DNA from: Hyphomicrobiales bacterium
GTDB taxonomy: Bacteria; Pseudomonadota; Alphaproteobacteria; Rhizobiales; SZUA-8
DNA: 6,637 nucleotides
Assembly: GCA_003232175.1 (NCBI GenBank)
Contig: QILX01000320.1
Location: 1 to 6,637 of the forward strand
Direction of reading: 5' to 3'
Below the pieces are notes generated by a model that ran no database searches, was not told where the DNA came from, and worked only from the letters and a program-made list of their open reading frames with translations. Shown here piece by piece: positions 1 to 6,182 of the stretch; within the stretch, counting starts at the first letter, position 1; each line of letters opens with the position of its first letter. The translations under genes and the position numbers were made by a program.

Positions 1-521
1 TCCCAGTTGCGCGGCGGTTTCAGGCCCATCTGTTCCAGAATATCGCGGCGGTAATACAGCATCTGGAAATCGCCATCGATGGTGATCAGCAGGGTCTTGC
101 CGCCGATTTTCTGGTTATATTCGCGGAAATAAGGCGCGATATCGGGGATATCGATCTTGTCGTCCTTGGCGATATAAGGATCGAGGTTTTCCAAAAGATC
201 GCCATCGGCCATCTCAACGGCCCAGCCCGAAGCAAAAACGCCGACATCAATCGAATTGGTGCCTGTAGCCCAGTCGGTCAGAAGTTTCTGAAACAACTCG
301 GCGAATGGCACTTCATTGACGCGAATATCCGCGCCGGTCATCTTTTTGAATTCTTCGCCGCGCTCAACCATGCGCTGGGCGATCACCGGCCCGGGCCGGG
401 TCAGGATGTTGACCGTCACACCTTCATATTGGGCGCTTGCCGGCGCTGCCAGGGCGAGGGTGGCGGCAAACGCCGTCGCGCCGAGCAATACCCGGCCAAT
501 CGTCGTCGCTTTTCTATCCAT
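1..521 (-). CDS. ABC transporter substrate-binding protein, sugar type (family 1), partial
   Basis: This is the N-terminal 173 codons of a periplasmic solute-binding protein; the C-terminus lies beyond the left edge. The start ATG at 521 is preceded by AGGGAGA (530-536) at 8 nt spacing. Residues 1-30 form a Sec signal peptide: basic MDRK, then an Ala/Leu-rich core ending in ASA, with cleavage likely before Q31. The mature part begins with a beta strand of the type VTVNILTRPG. It is followed by a helix containing ERGEEFKKMTG, a 'FAELFQKLLTDWATG' helix, a 'DVGVFASGW' strand and 'DGDFQMLYYRRDILEQMG'. That order is typical of carbohydrate-binding family 1 proteins (COG1653, UgpB/MalE-like). Such proteins deliver a sugar or sugar derivative to an ABC permease, whose genes would be expected further left. 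It is separated from the upstream BKACE gene by 175 nt and probably has its own promoter. The ligand cannot be told from this fragment; nearby uxuA makes a sugar acid or oligosaccharide possible. Confidence 0.88.
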   Translation of the reverse strand, partial: MDRKATTIGRVLLGATAFAATLALAAPASAQYEGVTVNILTRPGPVIAQRMVERGEEFKKMTGADIRVNEVPFAELFQKLLTDWATGTNSIDVGVFASGWAVEMADGDLLENLDPYIAKDDKIDIPDIAPYFREYNQKIGGKTLLITIDGDFQMLYYRRDILEQMGLKPPRNW

Positions 522-696
522 ATCAGGCGTCTCCCTTTGATTTTTGACCAATTGATCTTTGTTGTGTCAATCAGTTCATAGACGAAAGGCTAACCGCCCG
601 GAGGGTAATCGTCAAAGAGATATTCGGCGCGGGATCGGAGCAATTTGCCATCAGCCAGCCAAATTGAGTGCCTGTCTGAGTTTTTATATATACTAG
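522..696 (-). promoter_or_regulatory. Intergenic region upstream of the ABC binding protein gene, possible promoter
   Basis: This gap of 175 nt holds no convincing gene. On the minus strand there is a perfect TTGACA (plus-strand 565-570), and 17 nt downstream a weak -10 candidate TCAAAA (542-547). The -35 box is good but the -10 matches only three of six consensus bases, so the promoter call is tentative. An imperfect palindrome GACCAATTGATC (546-557, five of six pairs) overlaps the putative -10 region, where a repressor could act. The rest of the gap includes the inverted repeat at 641-666, listed separately. No strong U-tailed terminator is seen after the BKACE stop, so read-through from the operon into this gene is possible. 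Confidence 0.35.
641..666. repeat. Inverted repeat CAATTTG-12 nt-CAAATTG
   Basis: A perfect 7-bp inverted repeat (641-647 and 660-666) is separated by 12 nt, about 30 nt beyond the BKACE stop codon. It could form a weak hairpin in the transcript, but it is AT-rich and has no T-run after it in the minus-strand direction, so it is a poor terminator. A dyad operator for a regulator is the other possibility. A chance match cannot be excluded. Confidence 0.3.
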
Positions 697-1500
697 TTAC
701 TCGATATTTGCGGTGTGAGGGTTACGGATTTTTTCGAAAATGCCACTGATTTGTCCAACACGTTCACAATTATCCCGCGCCATGGTGCCGTTTTCATTCC
801 AGAGACTGTTTTCAAAACCAACCCGAACCTTGCCTCCACACTTGATGGCTTCGGTCAAACAGACGGTTTCAGACTGCCCAAAGGCACACAAGGCCCAATC
901 GACGGTTAGTCCCGTTTCTCCCAATACGGTTAGAAATGCCGGTAAATCTCCGGTATCGCTTTCCTGGTTCCTGGCATACCGTCCAGCGACAAACAGGATT
1001 TGCAAGCCCGCCTGAGGTATGACCCCGGAGGCTATAAAACCGGCAAGCCGCTGGACATCATCGGGGCTGTAAAGAATATGCTGAACGGCAATTTCCGCCT
1101 CGGCGGCCCAATGGTAAAACCGCGCCGCCGCCGAAGTTTCGCCATCGGGGATCATTTCCGTCAAAGCCACGGACACAGCGGCGGGTAAGACCTTGACGAC
1201 AACCTGGCGCTGTTCTTCCGGCGAATACCGGCCAACCGCCTCGGTGGTGATCTGCACCATCATTTCAGGGCAAACCCCGGCCAGTTCGGTGATCAGCTCG
1301 CTGTAAAGCCCTGCATCGAGAACGTGAACACTGCGCGCATCACGAACATGGGCGTGAAGTCCACGCGCACCAGCGTCAAAACAAGATGTGGCGGTTGCAA
1401 CGATTTCAGCAATCGTGATCGGCAGCGCCCGGTGGTCCGCCTTACCGCGCCGCGCGCCGTTTGGTGCCACCATGATCGGCGGTAGGGGGCCCGGTCCCAT
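697..1500 (-). CDS. Beta-keto acid cleavage enzyme (BKACE, formerly DUF849)
   Basis: A 267-residue protein of the 3-keto-5-aminohexanoate cleavage (Kce)/BKACE family. These zinc TIM-barrel enzymes condense a beta-keto acid with acetyl-CoA and split it into acetoacetate plus a CoA ester. Visible signatures: VAPNGARRGKADHRALPIT at 11-29, the first strand and loop of the family; GLHAHVRD at 47-54, giving metal ligands H49 and H51; and CGGKVRVGFENSLW at 221-234, giving R226 and metal ligand E230. The length is at the short end of the family (about 270-310). Two positions are unusual relative to the Kce form as I recall it: N231 where Kce has a catalytic Asp, and K224 in place of His in GGHVR. The first holds in some GFENN-type relatives, so activity is not ruled out. 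Start: ATG 1500 lies 3 nt after the aminotransferase stop (1504) without a clear SD, so translation is probably coupled. An internal ATG at codon 10 is an alternative start. It is the last gene of the operon. Substrate unknown; a beta-keto acid made by the aminotransferase is likely. Confidence 0.9.
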   Translation of the reverse strand: MGPGPLPPIMVAPNGARRGKADHRALPITIAEIVATATSCFDAGARGLHAHVRDARSVHVLDAGLYSELITELAGVCPEMMVQITTEAVGRYSPEEQRQVVVKVLPAAVSVALTEMIPDGETSAAARFYHWAAEAEIAVQHILYSPDDVQRLAGFIASGVIPQAGLQILFVAGRYARNQESDTGDLPAFLTVLGETGLTVDWALCAFGQSETVCLTEAIKCGGKVRVGFENSLWNENGTMARDNCERVGQISGIFEKIRNPHTANIE

Positions 1501-1503
1501 TCT

Positions 1504-2829
1504 TCAAAGGACCGCTTTGAACGCCTGCCCGAGTTTTTCAACCAACTCGTCGATCTGCGCATCTGAGATAATGAAAGGCGGCGCAAGCAGCACATGATCG
1601 CCGCTTTTACCATCCACGGTGCCGCCGCTGGGATAGCAGATCAGCCCGGCATCAAAAGCGGCGGCCTTGACCGCTTTGGCGATTCCGCGCGCCGGATCGA
1701 AAGGCTTCTTCGTCTCCCGGTCCTCGACGATTTCCAGCCCGCGAAACAATCCCCGGCCCCGAATGTCGCCAATGTGGGGATGCTGGCCAAAGCCGTCCTG
1801 CAACGCCGCCGCCAGCTTGTCGCCCTGCCCTTGAACCGACGCCAGAAGATCGCGTTCCAGGATCGCGGTCAGAACCGCAAGTGATGCCGCCGTCGCCACG
1901 GGGTGGGCCATATAGGTATGGCCGTTGAGAAACACCCCGCTGCCAGCTGAAATGGCATTATATATTTTCGCCGTGCACATCATGGCGCCTATCGGCTGAT
2001 ACCCGCCGCCCAGCCCCTTGGCAACGGTGACCATATCGGGCGCAATACCGTCCTGCTCGCAAGCAAACAAAGTACCGGTCCGCCCCATGCCGCACATAAC
2101 TTCGTCCAGGATCAGCAAAACGCCATTGTCATCGCAGATCTGCCGGATGCGTTTGAAATATCCAGTCACCGCCGGGGCAGCGCCAAGGGATGCGCCCACC
2201 ACCGGTTCGGCGAGGAAAGCCATGACATTTTCGGGCCCCAGCCGTTCGATCTCGGTGGCAAGCTCGTTCGCCACCCGCTGGCCATAGTCGAAACTGGTTT
2301 CGTCGTCGGCCCGACCGCGATATTCAAAACACGGCGAAATATGGCTGGTCGGCCCGAACAGTGGCGCAAAAGGCTCCCGGCGGCCATCGCTCCGCCCTGC
2401 ACCCAATGCCCCCAGGGTATTGCCGTGATAACTCTGACGCCGGGCGATAACGCGGCAACGCTTGGGCTCTCCGGTTTCAAGGAAATACTGCCGCGCCAGC
2501 TTGATCGCCGCCTCGACCGCTTCTGAACCCCCAGAAACGAAATAGACCCGGGTAAGATCGCCGGGCGCCTGGTCCGCCAGAAGGCCGGCCAACGCCTCCG
2601 CCGGCCCGGAAGTGAAAAACCCGGTATGGGCAAAGGCGATGTCATCGAGTTGCGCCTTAATCGCGGCACGGACGCCGGCGTCCGAATGCCCCAGGCACGA
2701 CACCGCCGCCCCGCCCGAGCCGTCCAGATATTGCTTGCCGGCGGCGTCGAAAATATAACAGCCCTCCCCCCGAACCGCCGTCGGCGGGATTTGGGAGGAG
2801 CGCCCGAAAGTATGTGAGCCTGTTGCCAC
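1504..2829 (-). CDS. Class III PLP-dependent aminotransferase
   Basis: A 441-residue fold-type I aminotransferase of class III (COG0160/COG0161, the omega-amino acid:pyruvate, GABA and diaminobutyrate group), cytoplasmic. Visible PLP-site elements in order: VSGGSEAVEAAIKLAR at 98-113 (phosphate loop); YHGNTLGAL at 134-142 (aromatic residue stacking on PLP); AEP at 207-209; LILDEVMCGMGRTG at 239-252 with D242, which binds the pyridine nitrogen; TVAKGLGGGYQPIGAM at 268-283 with the Schiff-base lysine K271; and GHTYMAHPVA at 303-312, whose Thr305 contacts the cofactor phosphate of the partner subunit. All key residues are present and the length is normal, so it should be active. The start is GTG at 2829, 9 nt after the dctM stop; the BKACE gene begins 3 nt after its own stop. 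The neighbouring BKACE makes a beta-amino acid (beta-alanine, beta-glutamate, beta-aminobutyrate, beta-lysine type) the most attractive amino donor, but class III substrates cannot be read from sequence alone. Confidence 0.92.
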   Translation of the reverse strand: MATGSHTFGRSSQIPPTAVRGEGCYIFDAAGKQYLDGSGGAAVSCLGHSDAGVRAAIKAQLDDIAFAHTGFFTSGPAEALAGLLADQAPGDLTRVYFVSGGSEAVEAAIKLARQYFLETGEPKRCRVIARRQSYHGNTLGALGAGRSDGRREPFAPLFGPTSHISPCFEYRGRADDETSFDYGQRVANELATEIERLGPENVMAFLAEPVVGASLGAAPAVTGYFKRIRQICDDNGVLLILDEVMCGMGRTGTLFACEQDGIAPDMVTVAKGLGGGYQPIGAMMCTAKIYNAISAGSGVFLNGHTYMAHPVATAASLAVLTAILERDLLASVQGQGDKLAAALQDGFGQHPHIGDIRGRGLFRGLEIVEDRETKKPFDPARGIAKAVKAAAFDAGLICYPSGGTVDGKSGDHVLLAPPFIISDAQIDELVEKLGQAFKAVL

Positions 2830-2841
2830 AGTGATTTCCTA
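2830..2841 (-). promoter_or_regulatory. Ribosome binding site deciding the GTG start of the aminotransferase
   Basis: AGGA (plus-strand 2837-2840, within GGTAGGAAA on the minus strand) lies 7 nt before the GTG at 2829. It overlaps the TAG stop codon of dctM (2839-2841). This supports the GTG start and suggests coupling of aminotransferase translation to ribosomes finishing dctM. The dctM frameshift would disturb that coupling. Confidence 0.65.
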
Positions 2842-4193
2842 CCGGGTTATGACTTCCGGCCCCATCATCGCCGTTGGCAGCCAGGTTGAAATTATCGGTA
2901 CGTAAGTGACCAGAATTAAAAACAGGAACATGATCCCCACCCACGGCAAAGCGGCGCGCACCACATTCATCACCGACATGCCGGCAACGCCTGCGGTGAC
3001 AAACAGGTTTAGCCCCACAGGGGGCGTTATCATACCGATCTCCATATTGACCACCATGATAATTCCCAGATGGATCGGGTCGATGCCAAGCTCCATGGCG
3101 ATGGGAAATACCAGCGGCGCGACGATAACGATAAGCCCCGAGGGCTCCATGAACTGACCACCGATCAGGAGCAGCACATTGACCACGATAAGGAACATTA
3201 TGGGCCCGAAGCCGGCAGCCAGTAGCGCCTCGGTGATCACTTGCGGAATGCGCTCCTCGGTCAGCACCTGTTTCAGGATCAGTGCATTGGCGATGATGAA
3301 AAGCAGCATGATGGTGAGTTTACCGGCCTCGAACAGTGTCCTTTTGGTATCTTCATGAAACAGCGCCGTGATCAGGGCCTGGGGTTTTTTCAGCAACGAG
3401 ATATGTTTGCCGTCCACCGGTTTAAGTGGGCCCATGTCGCGATAGACAAAGTTGGAGATGACAAAGGCATAGACCGCGGCAACGGCGGCGGCCTCGGTGG
3501 GGGTGAATATGCCGCCGTAAATTCCGCCCAGAATGATGACAATGAGGAACAGCCCCCAGCCGGCGTCCTTGGCGGCGCGCAGCATTTCCATAACCGGCAC
3601 CCGGGGCTGCGACGGCAGACCGCGAAATATCGCCACGACCAGAATACCCGCCATCAGCATCAGCCCGGCTATGATGCCGGGAAAAACGCCGGCAAGGAAC
3701 ATGCGCCCCACCGATACATCGACCGAGGCAGCATAAACCACCATGACAATGGAAGGCGGGATCAGAATTCCCAAGGTTCCGGCGTTACAGATCACCCCGG
3801 CGGCAAATTCCTTGGAATACCCCACCTGCCGCATGGCGGTGATGACGATGGAGCCAATGGCAACAACGGTCGCCGGCGACGAACCTGACAGCGCCGCAAA
3901 CAGCATGCAGGCAAAAACCGATGCAATCGCCACACGGTGGAAATGGCAAAATGAATGATGCGCCGCGCCACCCCTCCGGTCGACATGAAACTTGAAGCTA
4001 GAATGAAAAACGGGATCGCCAGCAGCGTATAGTGACCGGCAAAGGCGTTGAACAGCGTTTGCGCCATGGAGGCAAGCGAAGCGTCGGAATAGACAAACAG
4101 GAAAATAATCGACGACAGGCCAAGGCTGATGGCGATCGGCACGCCGATAAACAAAAAGAAGATGACAAGGACAAAGAGCAATATGATGGCCAT
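2839..4193 (-). pseudogene. dctM: TRAP transporter large permease (DctM), frameshifted
   Basis: This encodes the large (12-TM class) membrane subunit of a TRAP transporter, which carries the substrate with sodium ions across the inner membrane. It is split over two frames. The 5' part starts at ATG 4193, with SD AAGGAGG at 4203-4209 inside the end of dctQ. It encodes 87 good DctM residues (MAIILLFVLV... LLAIPFFILASSFMSTGG ...FAISTV), ending at 3933. In that frame translation then runs through nonsense to a stop at about 3792. The 3' part is in another frame (readable from GTG 3933, 364 residues). It encodes AIASVFACMLFAALSGSSP, GILIPPSIVMVVYA, GGIYGGIFTPTEAAAVAAVY, FMEPSG and GMITPPVGLNLFV, all hallmark motifs, through to a normal C-terminus at 2839. 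Compared with Rhodobacter DctM the only part absent is about seven residues of the GHWHGGL type at the join, a net loss of 19 nt. Restored, the protein would be about 458 residues, a normal length. Either an inactivating deletion or an assembly error; a programmed frameshift is unlikely because no slippery sequence is present. Confidence 0.85.
3928..3940 (-). other. Frameshift/deletion junction in dctM
   Basis: On the minus strand the junction reads ACC GTG TGG CGA in the upstream frame and GTG GCG ATT GCA in the downstream frame, the two GTGs overlapping as GTGTG (plus-strand 3931-3935). Homologues have V-GHxxGGL-(A/G)(I/L)A at this place. Only 2 nt stand where about 21 nt are expected. No homopolymer is present, so a simple run-length sequencing error does not explain it; recombination on a short GTG microhomology, or a misassembly, would. 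Confidence 0.7.
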
Positions 4194-4197
4194 GAAC

Positions 4198-4824
4198 TCA
4201 GCCCTCCTTGGCGGGAGGCTGAGTAACGTCAGCGAGCTGCTCTTCCACTTCGTGGGCAGCAACAACGCTGATCTGCGCACCCGTATAGATACGCCAGCCC
4301 GCTTGGAGAAAACGAAACGTCAGAAGGGCCATGCCCAGTGGCAAGGCGAAATAGGGGATAAAGCGTGGCAGCTTTTCCCAGCGCTCACCTTCATTCATCG
4401 AATCCTTCAGCACCTGGAGAATCTCTGGCATGAAAATATCGTCGACTTCATACCAGGTCCGCTCGGAGGCAAACGGCCACCAATATTGCCATGAGCCGAT
4501 GAGCATAAGGATGCTGAACGCCAGACAGGACGCCACTGCCGCCAGCCCCAGTAGTTTGCGCGGACCCGGCGGTACTGCCATGACCAGCAGATCAACACCG
4601 AGATGAGCATTGATCTTGACGCAATACGAAGCCCCCAGAAGGACCAACCAAGCAAAAAGAAATACCGTGGTTTCCAGCGCCCATAATATATTGGCGTTGA
4701 ACCCGTACCGAGCCACGACATTGGCAAATGTCACCACTGTCATCAGCCCCAAAAGAATCGCGATCAGTGTTTCCTCGAAGCGATCGGTCAGCGGCCGCTT
4801 TTCCGGGTTCGCAGGTTCGGCCAT
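4198..4824 (-). CDS. dctQ: TRAP transporter small permease (DctQ)
   Basis: A 208-residue small membrane subunit of a TRAP transporter, which pairs with DctM and supports docking of the binding protein. Four hydrophobic segments are visible, as expected: about residues 18-40 (ETLIAILLGLMTVVTFANVV), 48-68 (ETTVFLFAWLVLLGASYCV), 88-110 (KLLGLAAVASCLAFSILMLI) and 152-175 (YFALPLGMALLTFRFLQAGW). Family marks include NVVARYGFN after TM1, the WALETTVFLFAWLVLLGAS helix and the HLGVDLL stretch after TM2. The loop between TM3 and TM4 is rather long and acidic (about residues 113-150), as in the larger DctQ proteins of about 200 residues. The ATG at 4824 has GAGGGGG (4829-4835) 4 nt upstream. The stop is 4 nt from the dctM start, and the dctM SD lies in the last codons of this gene, so the two are translationally linked. 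Confidence 0.9.
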   Translation of the reverse strand: MAEPANPEKRPLTDRFEETLIAILLGLMTVVTFANVVARYGFNANILWALETTVFLFAWLVLLGASYCVKINAHLGVDLLVMAVPPGPRKLLGLAAVASCLAFSILMLIGSWQYWWPFASERTWYEVDDIFMPEILQVLKDSMNEGERWEKLPRFIPYFALPLGMALLTFRFLQAGWRIYTGAQISVVAAHEVEEQLADVTQPPAKEG

Positions 4825-4860
4825 GGTTCCCCCTCATACTCCCTTGCGCCGCAACGCAAA

Positions 4861-4910
4861 CCGCCGGCCCGACTGGGCCGGACCGGCGGCGGAAATTCCC
4901 CTTGCCGGGG
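4861..4910 (-). promoter_or_regulatory. Two GC-rich hairpins between dctP and dctQ
   Basis: The 100-nt gap after dctP (4825-4924) holds two potential RNA stems. Reading the dctP transcript, the first is CCCC-5 nt-GGGG (4898-4910). The second has inner stem GGCCC/GGGCC with a 4-nt loop (4866-4879) and outer stem CCGCC/GGCGG (4861-4865, 4885-4889) with a 5-nt one-sided bulge. Only TTT follows the second stem on the minus strand, so it is a weak terminator at most. Partial termination or 3'-end protection of dctP mRNA would raise binding protein levels above the membrane subunits, a common arrangement in transporter operons. In the plus direction the first stem is followed by six Ts (4917-4922), terminator-like but without a plus-strand gene to serve. 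Confidence 0.5.
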
Positions 4911-4924
4911 CTGCTCTTTTTTCG

Positions 4925-5929
4925 TCAGTTCATTTCGTTGTAGGACACGGCCTTTTCGATCACGTCCTTGCCGATATCGCCCTCGAACTTGGCCCACACC
5001 GGCTTCATCGTTTCAACCCACTGGGCGCGTTGGTCGGGCGTAAGTGTGCGAATGACCCCGCCGGCATCCAGGATTGACTGTTTGGCCGCTTCATTGACCT
5101 CGAATGCCTTGGCGTTCCGTGTTTCGGTGACTTCGGCGAGGATTGTGGCGAGCTGGTCGCGAACCCCTGCATCAAGCCCGTCCCACCATTTGGTGGAGAC
5201 AACGACAAGATAGTCAATGATGCCGTGATTGGTTTCGGTGGTGCCATCCTGCACTTCGAAGAATTTGCGGCCATAAATGTTCGACCAGGTGTTTTCCTGA
5301 CCGTCCACGACTTTGGTCTGCAGGGCGCCATAGACTTCCGAAAATGCCATCTTCTGCGGGTTGGCCCCGAGCGCTTCGAACTGAGCCACTAGAACGTCCG
5401 ATGGCTGAACCCGGAATTTCAGGCCCTCGGCGTCGGTTGGCAGCACCAGCGGCTTGTTGGCCGACATCTGTTTCATGCCGTTGTGCCAGAACGCCAGACC
5501 CAGCAGGCCTTTGCGCTTCATCGAAGTCAGCAGCTTCTGTCCGTCTTCGGACTGCTGATACCGGTCGACTACCGAAATGTCGCGGAAGACAAAGGGCAGA
5601 TCGAAGAGGCGGAATTTTTTCGTAAAGGTTTCGAATTTGGACAGCGACGGCGCGGCCATCTGCACATCGCCCTGCAACATCGCCTCAAGGACCTGATTGT
5701 CATTGTAAAGGCTGGAATTGGCGAACACTTCCATGCAGGCCTTGCCGTTCATTTCGTCGTTGACCCTTTGGGCCAGCAAGGTTGCGGCAATCCCCTTGGG
5801 GTGTTTGTCGGAATTGGTGACATGGCTGAATTTGATGACGACTTCGCCAGGCTGGCATTGTGCAAATGCCGGCGCGGCGCCGAATGTCAGAACCGCGGTA
5901 GCACAGGTGGCGATCAGTAGTTTACGCAT
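4925..5929 (-). CDS. dctP: TRAP transporter solute-binding protein, DctP family
   Basis: A 334-residue periplasmic binding protein that captures an organic acid and hands it to DctQM. Residues 1-23 are a Sec signal peptide (MRKLL, hydrophobic core, AFA before Q24). The mature start VVIKFSHVTN is typical of the family. R173 in LKFRVQPSDV (170-179) corresponds to the conserved arginine that salt-bridges the substrate carboxylate. The segments NPQKMAFSEVYGALQT (190-205) and VDGQENTWSNIY (208-219, N213) form the rest of the canonical pocket. These segments look closest to C4-dicarboxylate DctP (malate, succinate, fumarate), so a dicarboxylate or another acid with a similar head is likely; a hexuronate is possible given adjacent uxuA. 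An in-frame ATG eight codons upstream (5953) exists, but ATG 5929 is preferred because of its SD and because the signal peptide then begins correctly. It is first in the operon and divergent from uxuA. Confidence 0.93.
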   Translation of the reverse strand: MRKLLIATCATAVLTFGAAPAFAQCQPGEVVIKFSHVTNSDKHPKGIAATLLAQRVNDEMNGKACMEVFANSSLYNDNQVLEAMLQGDVQMAAPSLSKFETFTKKFRLFDLPFVFRDISVVDRYQQSEDGQKLLTSMKRKGLLGLAFWHNGMKQMSANKPLVLPTDAEGLKFRVQPSDVLVAQFEALGANPQKMAFSEVYGALQTKVVDGQENTWSNIYGRKFFEVQDGTTETNHGIIDYLVVVSTKWWDGLDAGVRDQLATILAEVTETRNAKAFEVNEAAKQSILDAGGVIRTLTPDQRAQWVETMKPVWAKFEGDIGKDVIEKAVSYNEMN

Positions 5930-5944
5930 TGGTCGTTCTCCCTC
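5930..5944 (-). promoter_or_regulatory. Ribosome binding site deciding the dctP start
   Basis: GAGGGAGA (plus-strand 5937-5944) stands 7 nt before the ATG at 5929. The longer in-frame start at 5953 would place this SD inside the coding sequence and add eight residues, four of them charged, ahead of the signal peptide, so the shorter start is chosen. Confidence 0.7.
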
Positions 5945-5996
5945 AAGAAACATTATTTAACAGCACAACCCTTGAACGGCTGTCGCGTTGCCGCAA

Positions 5997-6010
5997 GGTT
6001 AGCAGTAACC
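5997..6010. promoter_or_regulatory. Candidate operator palindrome GGTTA-GCAG-TAACC
   Basis: A perfect 5-bp inverted repeat with a 4-nt centre. If the promoter at 6034-6062 is right, it lies roughly 17-30 nt downstream of the dctP transcription start, a position suited to a repressor. The regulator is not in the window and the motif is short, so this is only a candidate. Confidence 0.3.
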
Positions 6011-6033
6011 AGTGCCAAAACACCACAAACTTG

Positions 6034-6062
6034 ATTATGTGACAGCAAATTCTTCTCAGCAA
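6034..6062 (-). promoter_or_regulatory. Candidate sigma-70 promoter of the dctP operon
   Basis: On the minus strand, TTGCTG (-35, plus-strand 6057-6062) and CATAAT (-10, 6034-6039) are separated by exactly 17 nt. The -10 matches five of six consensus bases and the -35 three of six. Transcription would start near 6027 and leave a leader of about 98 nt before dctP, room for operator or RNA control. Confidence 0.4.
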
Positions 6063-6099
6063 ATAGTCTAACGAATTTGCGGCATTCCAGCAGCAGCCT

Positions 6100-6115
6100 G
6101 CCTGTCTGGATAGGC
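6100..6115 (+). repeat. Small hairpin in the uxuA upstream region
   Basis: GCCTGT-CTGG-ATAGGC can fold into a six-pair stem (one G-T wobble) with a four-base loop, 67 nt ahead of uxuA. As DNA it is a near-palindrome and could be an operator half of the divergent region. No T-run follows, so it is not a terminator. Function unknown. Confidence 0.25.
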
Positions 6116-6182
6116 GGTAAACCAAAATGATGATAAACAGCCAGCGGGCGCACGCGGTGGTCAAAAAAAAAGAGGCACAAAA

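Larger units (their letters stand above)
5930..6182. promoter_or_regulatory. Divergent control region between dctP and uxuA
   Basis: This 253-nt gap between two divergent catabolic genes contains no credible gene. Minus-strand short reading frames here run into uxuA on the opposite strand and have no family resemblance. The region is more AT-rich than its surroundings. It holds a promoter candidate for the dctP operon, a GGTTA-4 nt-TAACC palindrome and a hairpin on the uxuA side, listed separately. No convincing sigma-70 promoter for uxuA was found; GATAAA (6132-6137) is a possible -10 but lacks a well-spaced -35. A nine-A run (6163-6171) leads into the uxuA SD. Confidence 0.6.

Noticed and set aside
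316..540. A 74-codon plus-strand open frame at the left
   Set aside because: It is antisense to the signal peptide and N-terminus of the ABC binding protein, which has a clear SD and family motifs.
2166..2669. A 167-codon minus-strand open frame inside the aminotransferase
   Set aside because: It overlaps the PLP-site coding sequence in another frame and its Arg/Pro/Ser-rich product is typical of a shifted GC-rich gene.
3241..3888. A 215-codon plus-strand open frame within the dctM region
   Set aside because: It is antisense to well-conserved DctM transmembrane motifs; its product is rich in His, Gly, Asp and Gln as expected from reading hydrophobic codons backward, and shows no recognisable domain.
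3925..3940. Programmed ribosomal frameshift in dctM
   Set aside because: A -1 shift would join the frames, but no slippery heptamer is present and the product would still lack about seven conserved residues, so a deletion fits better.
4898..4922. Plus-strand rho-independent terminator (stem CCCC/GGGG and six Ts)
   Set aside because: The stem is only four pairs, six bases separate it from the T-run, and no plus-strand gene precedes it.
5483..5920. A 145-codon plus-strand open frame over dctP
   Set aside because: It is antisense to the conserved DctP sequence and has no family resemblance or convincing ribosome binding site.
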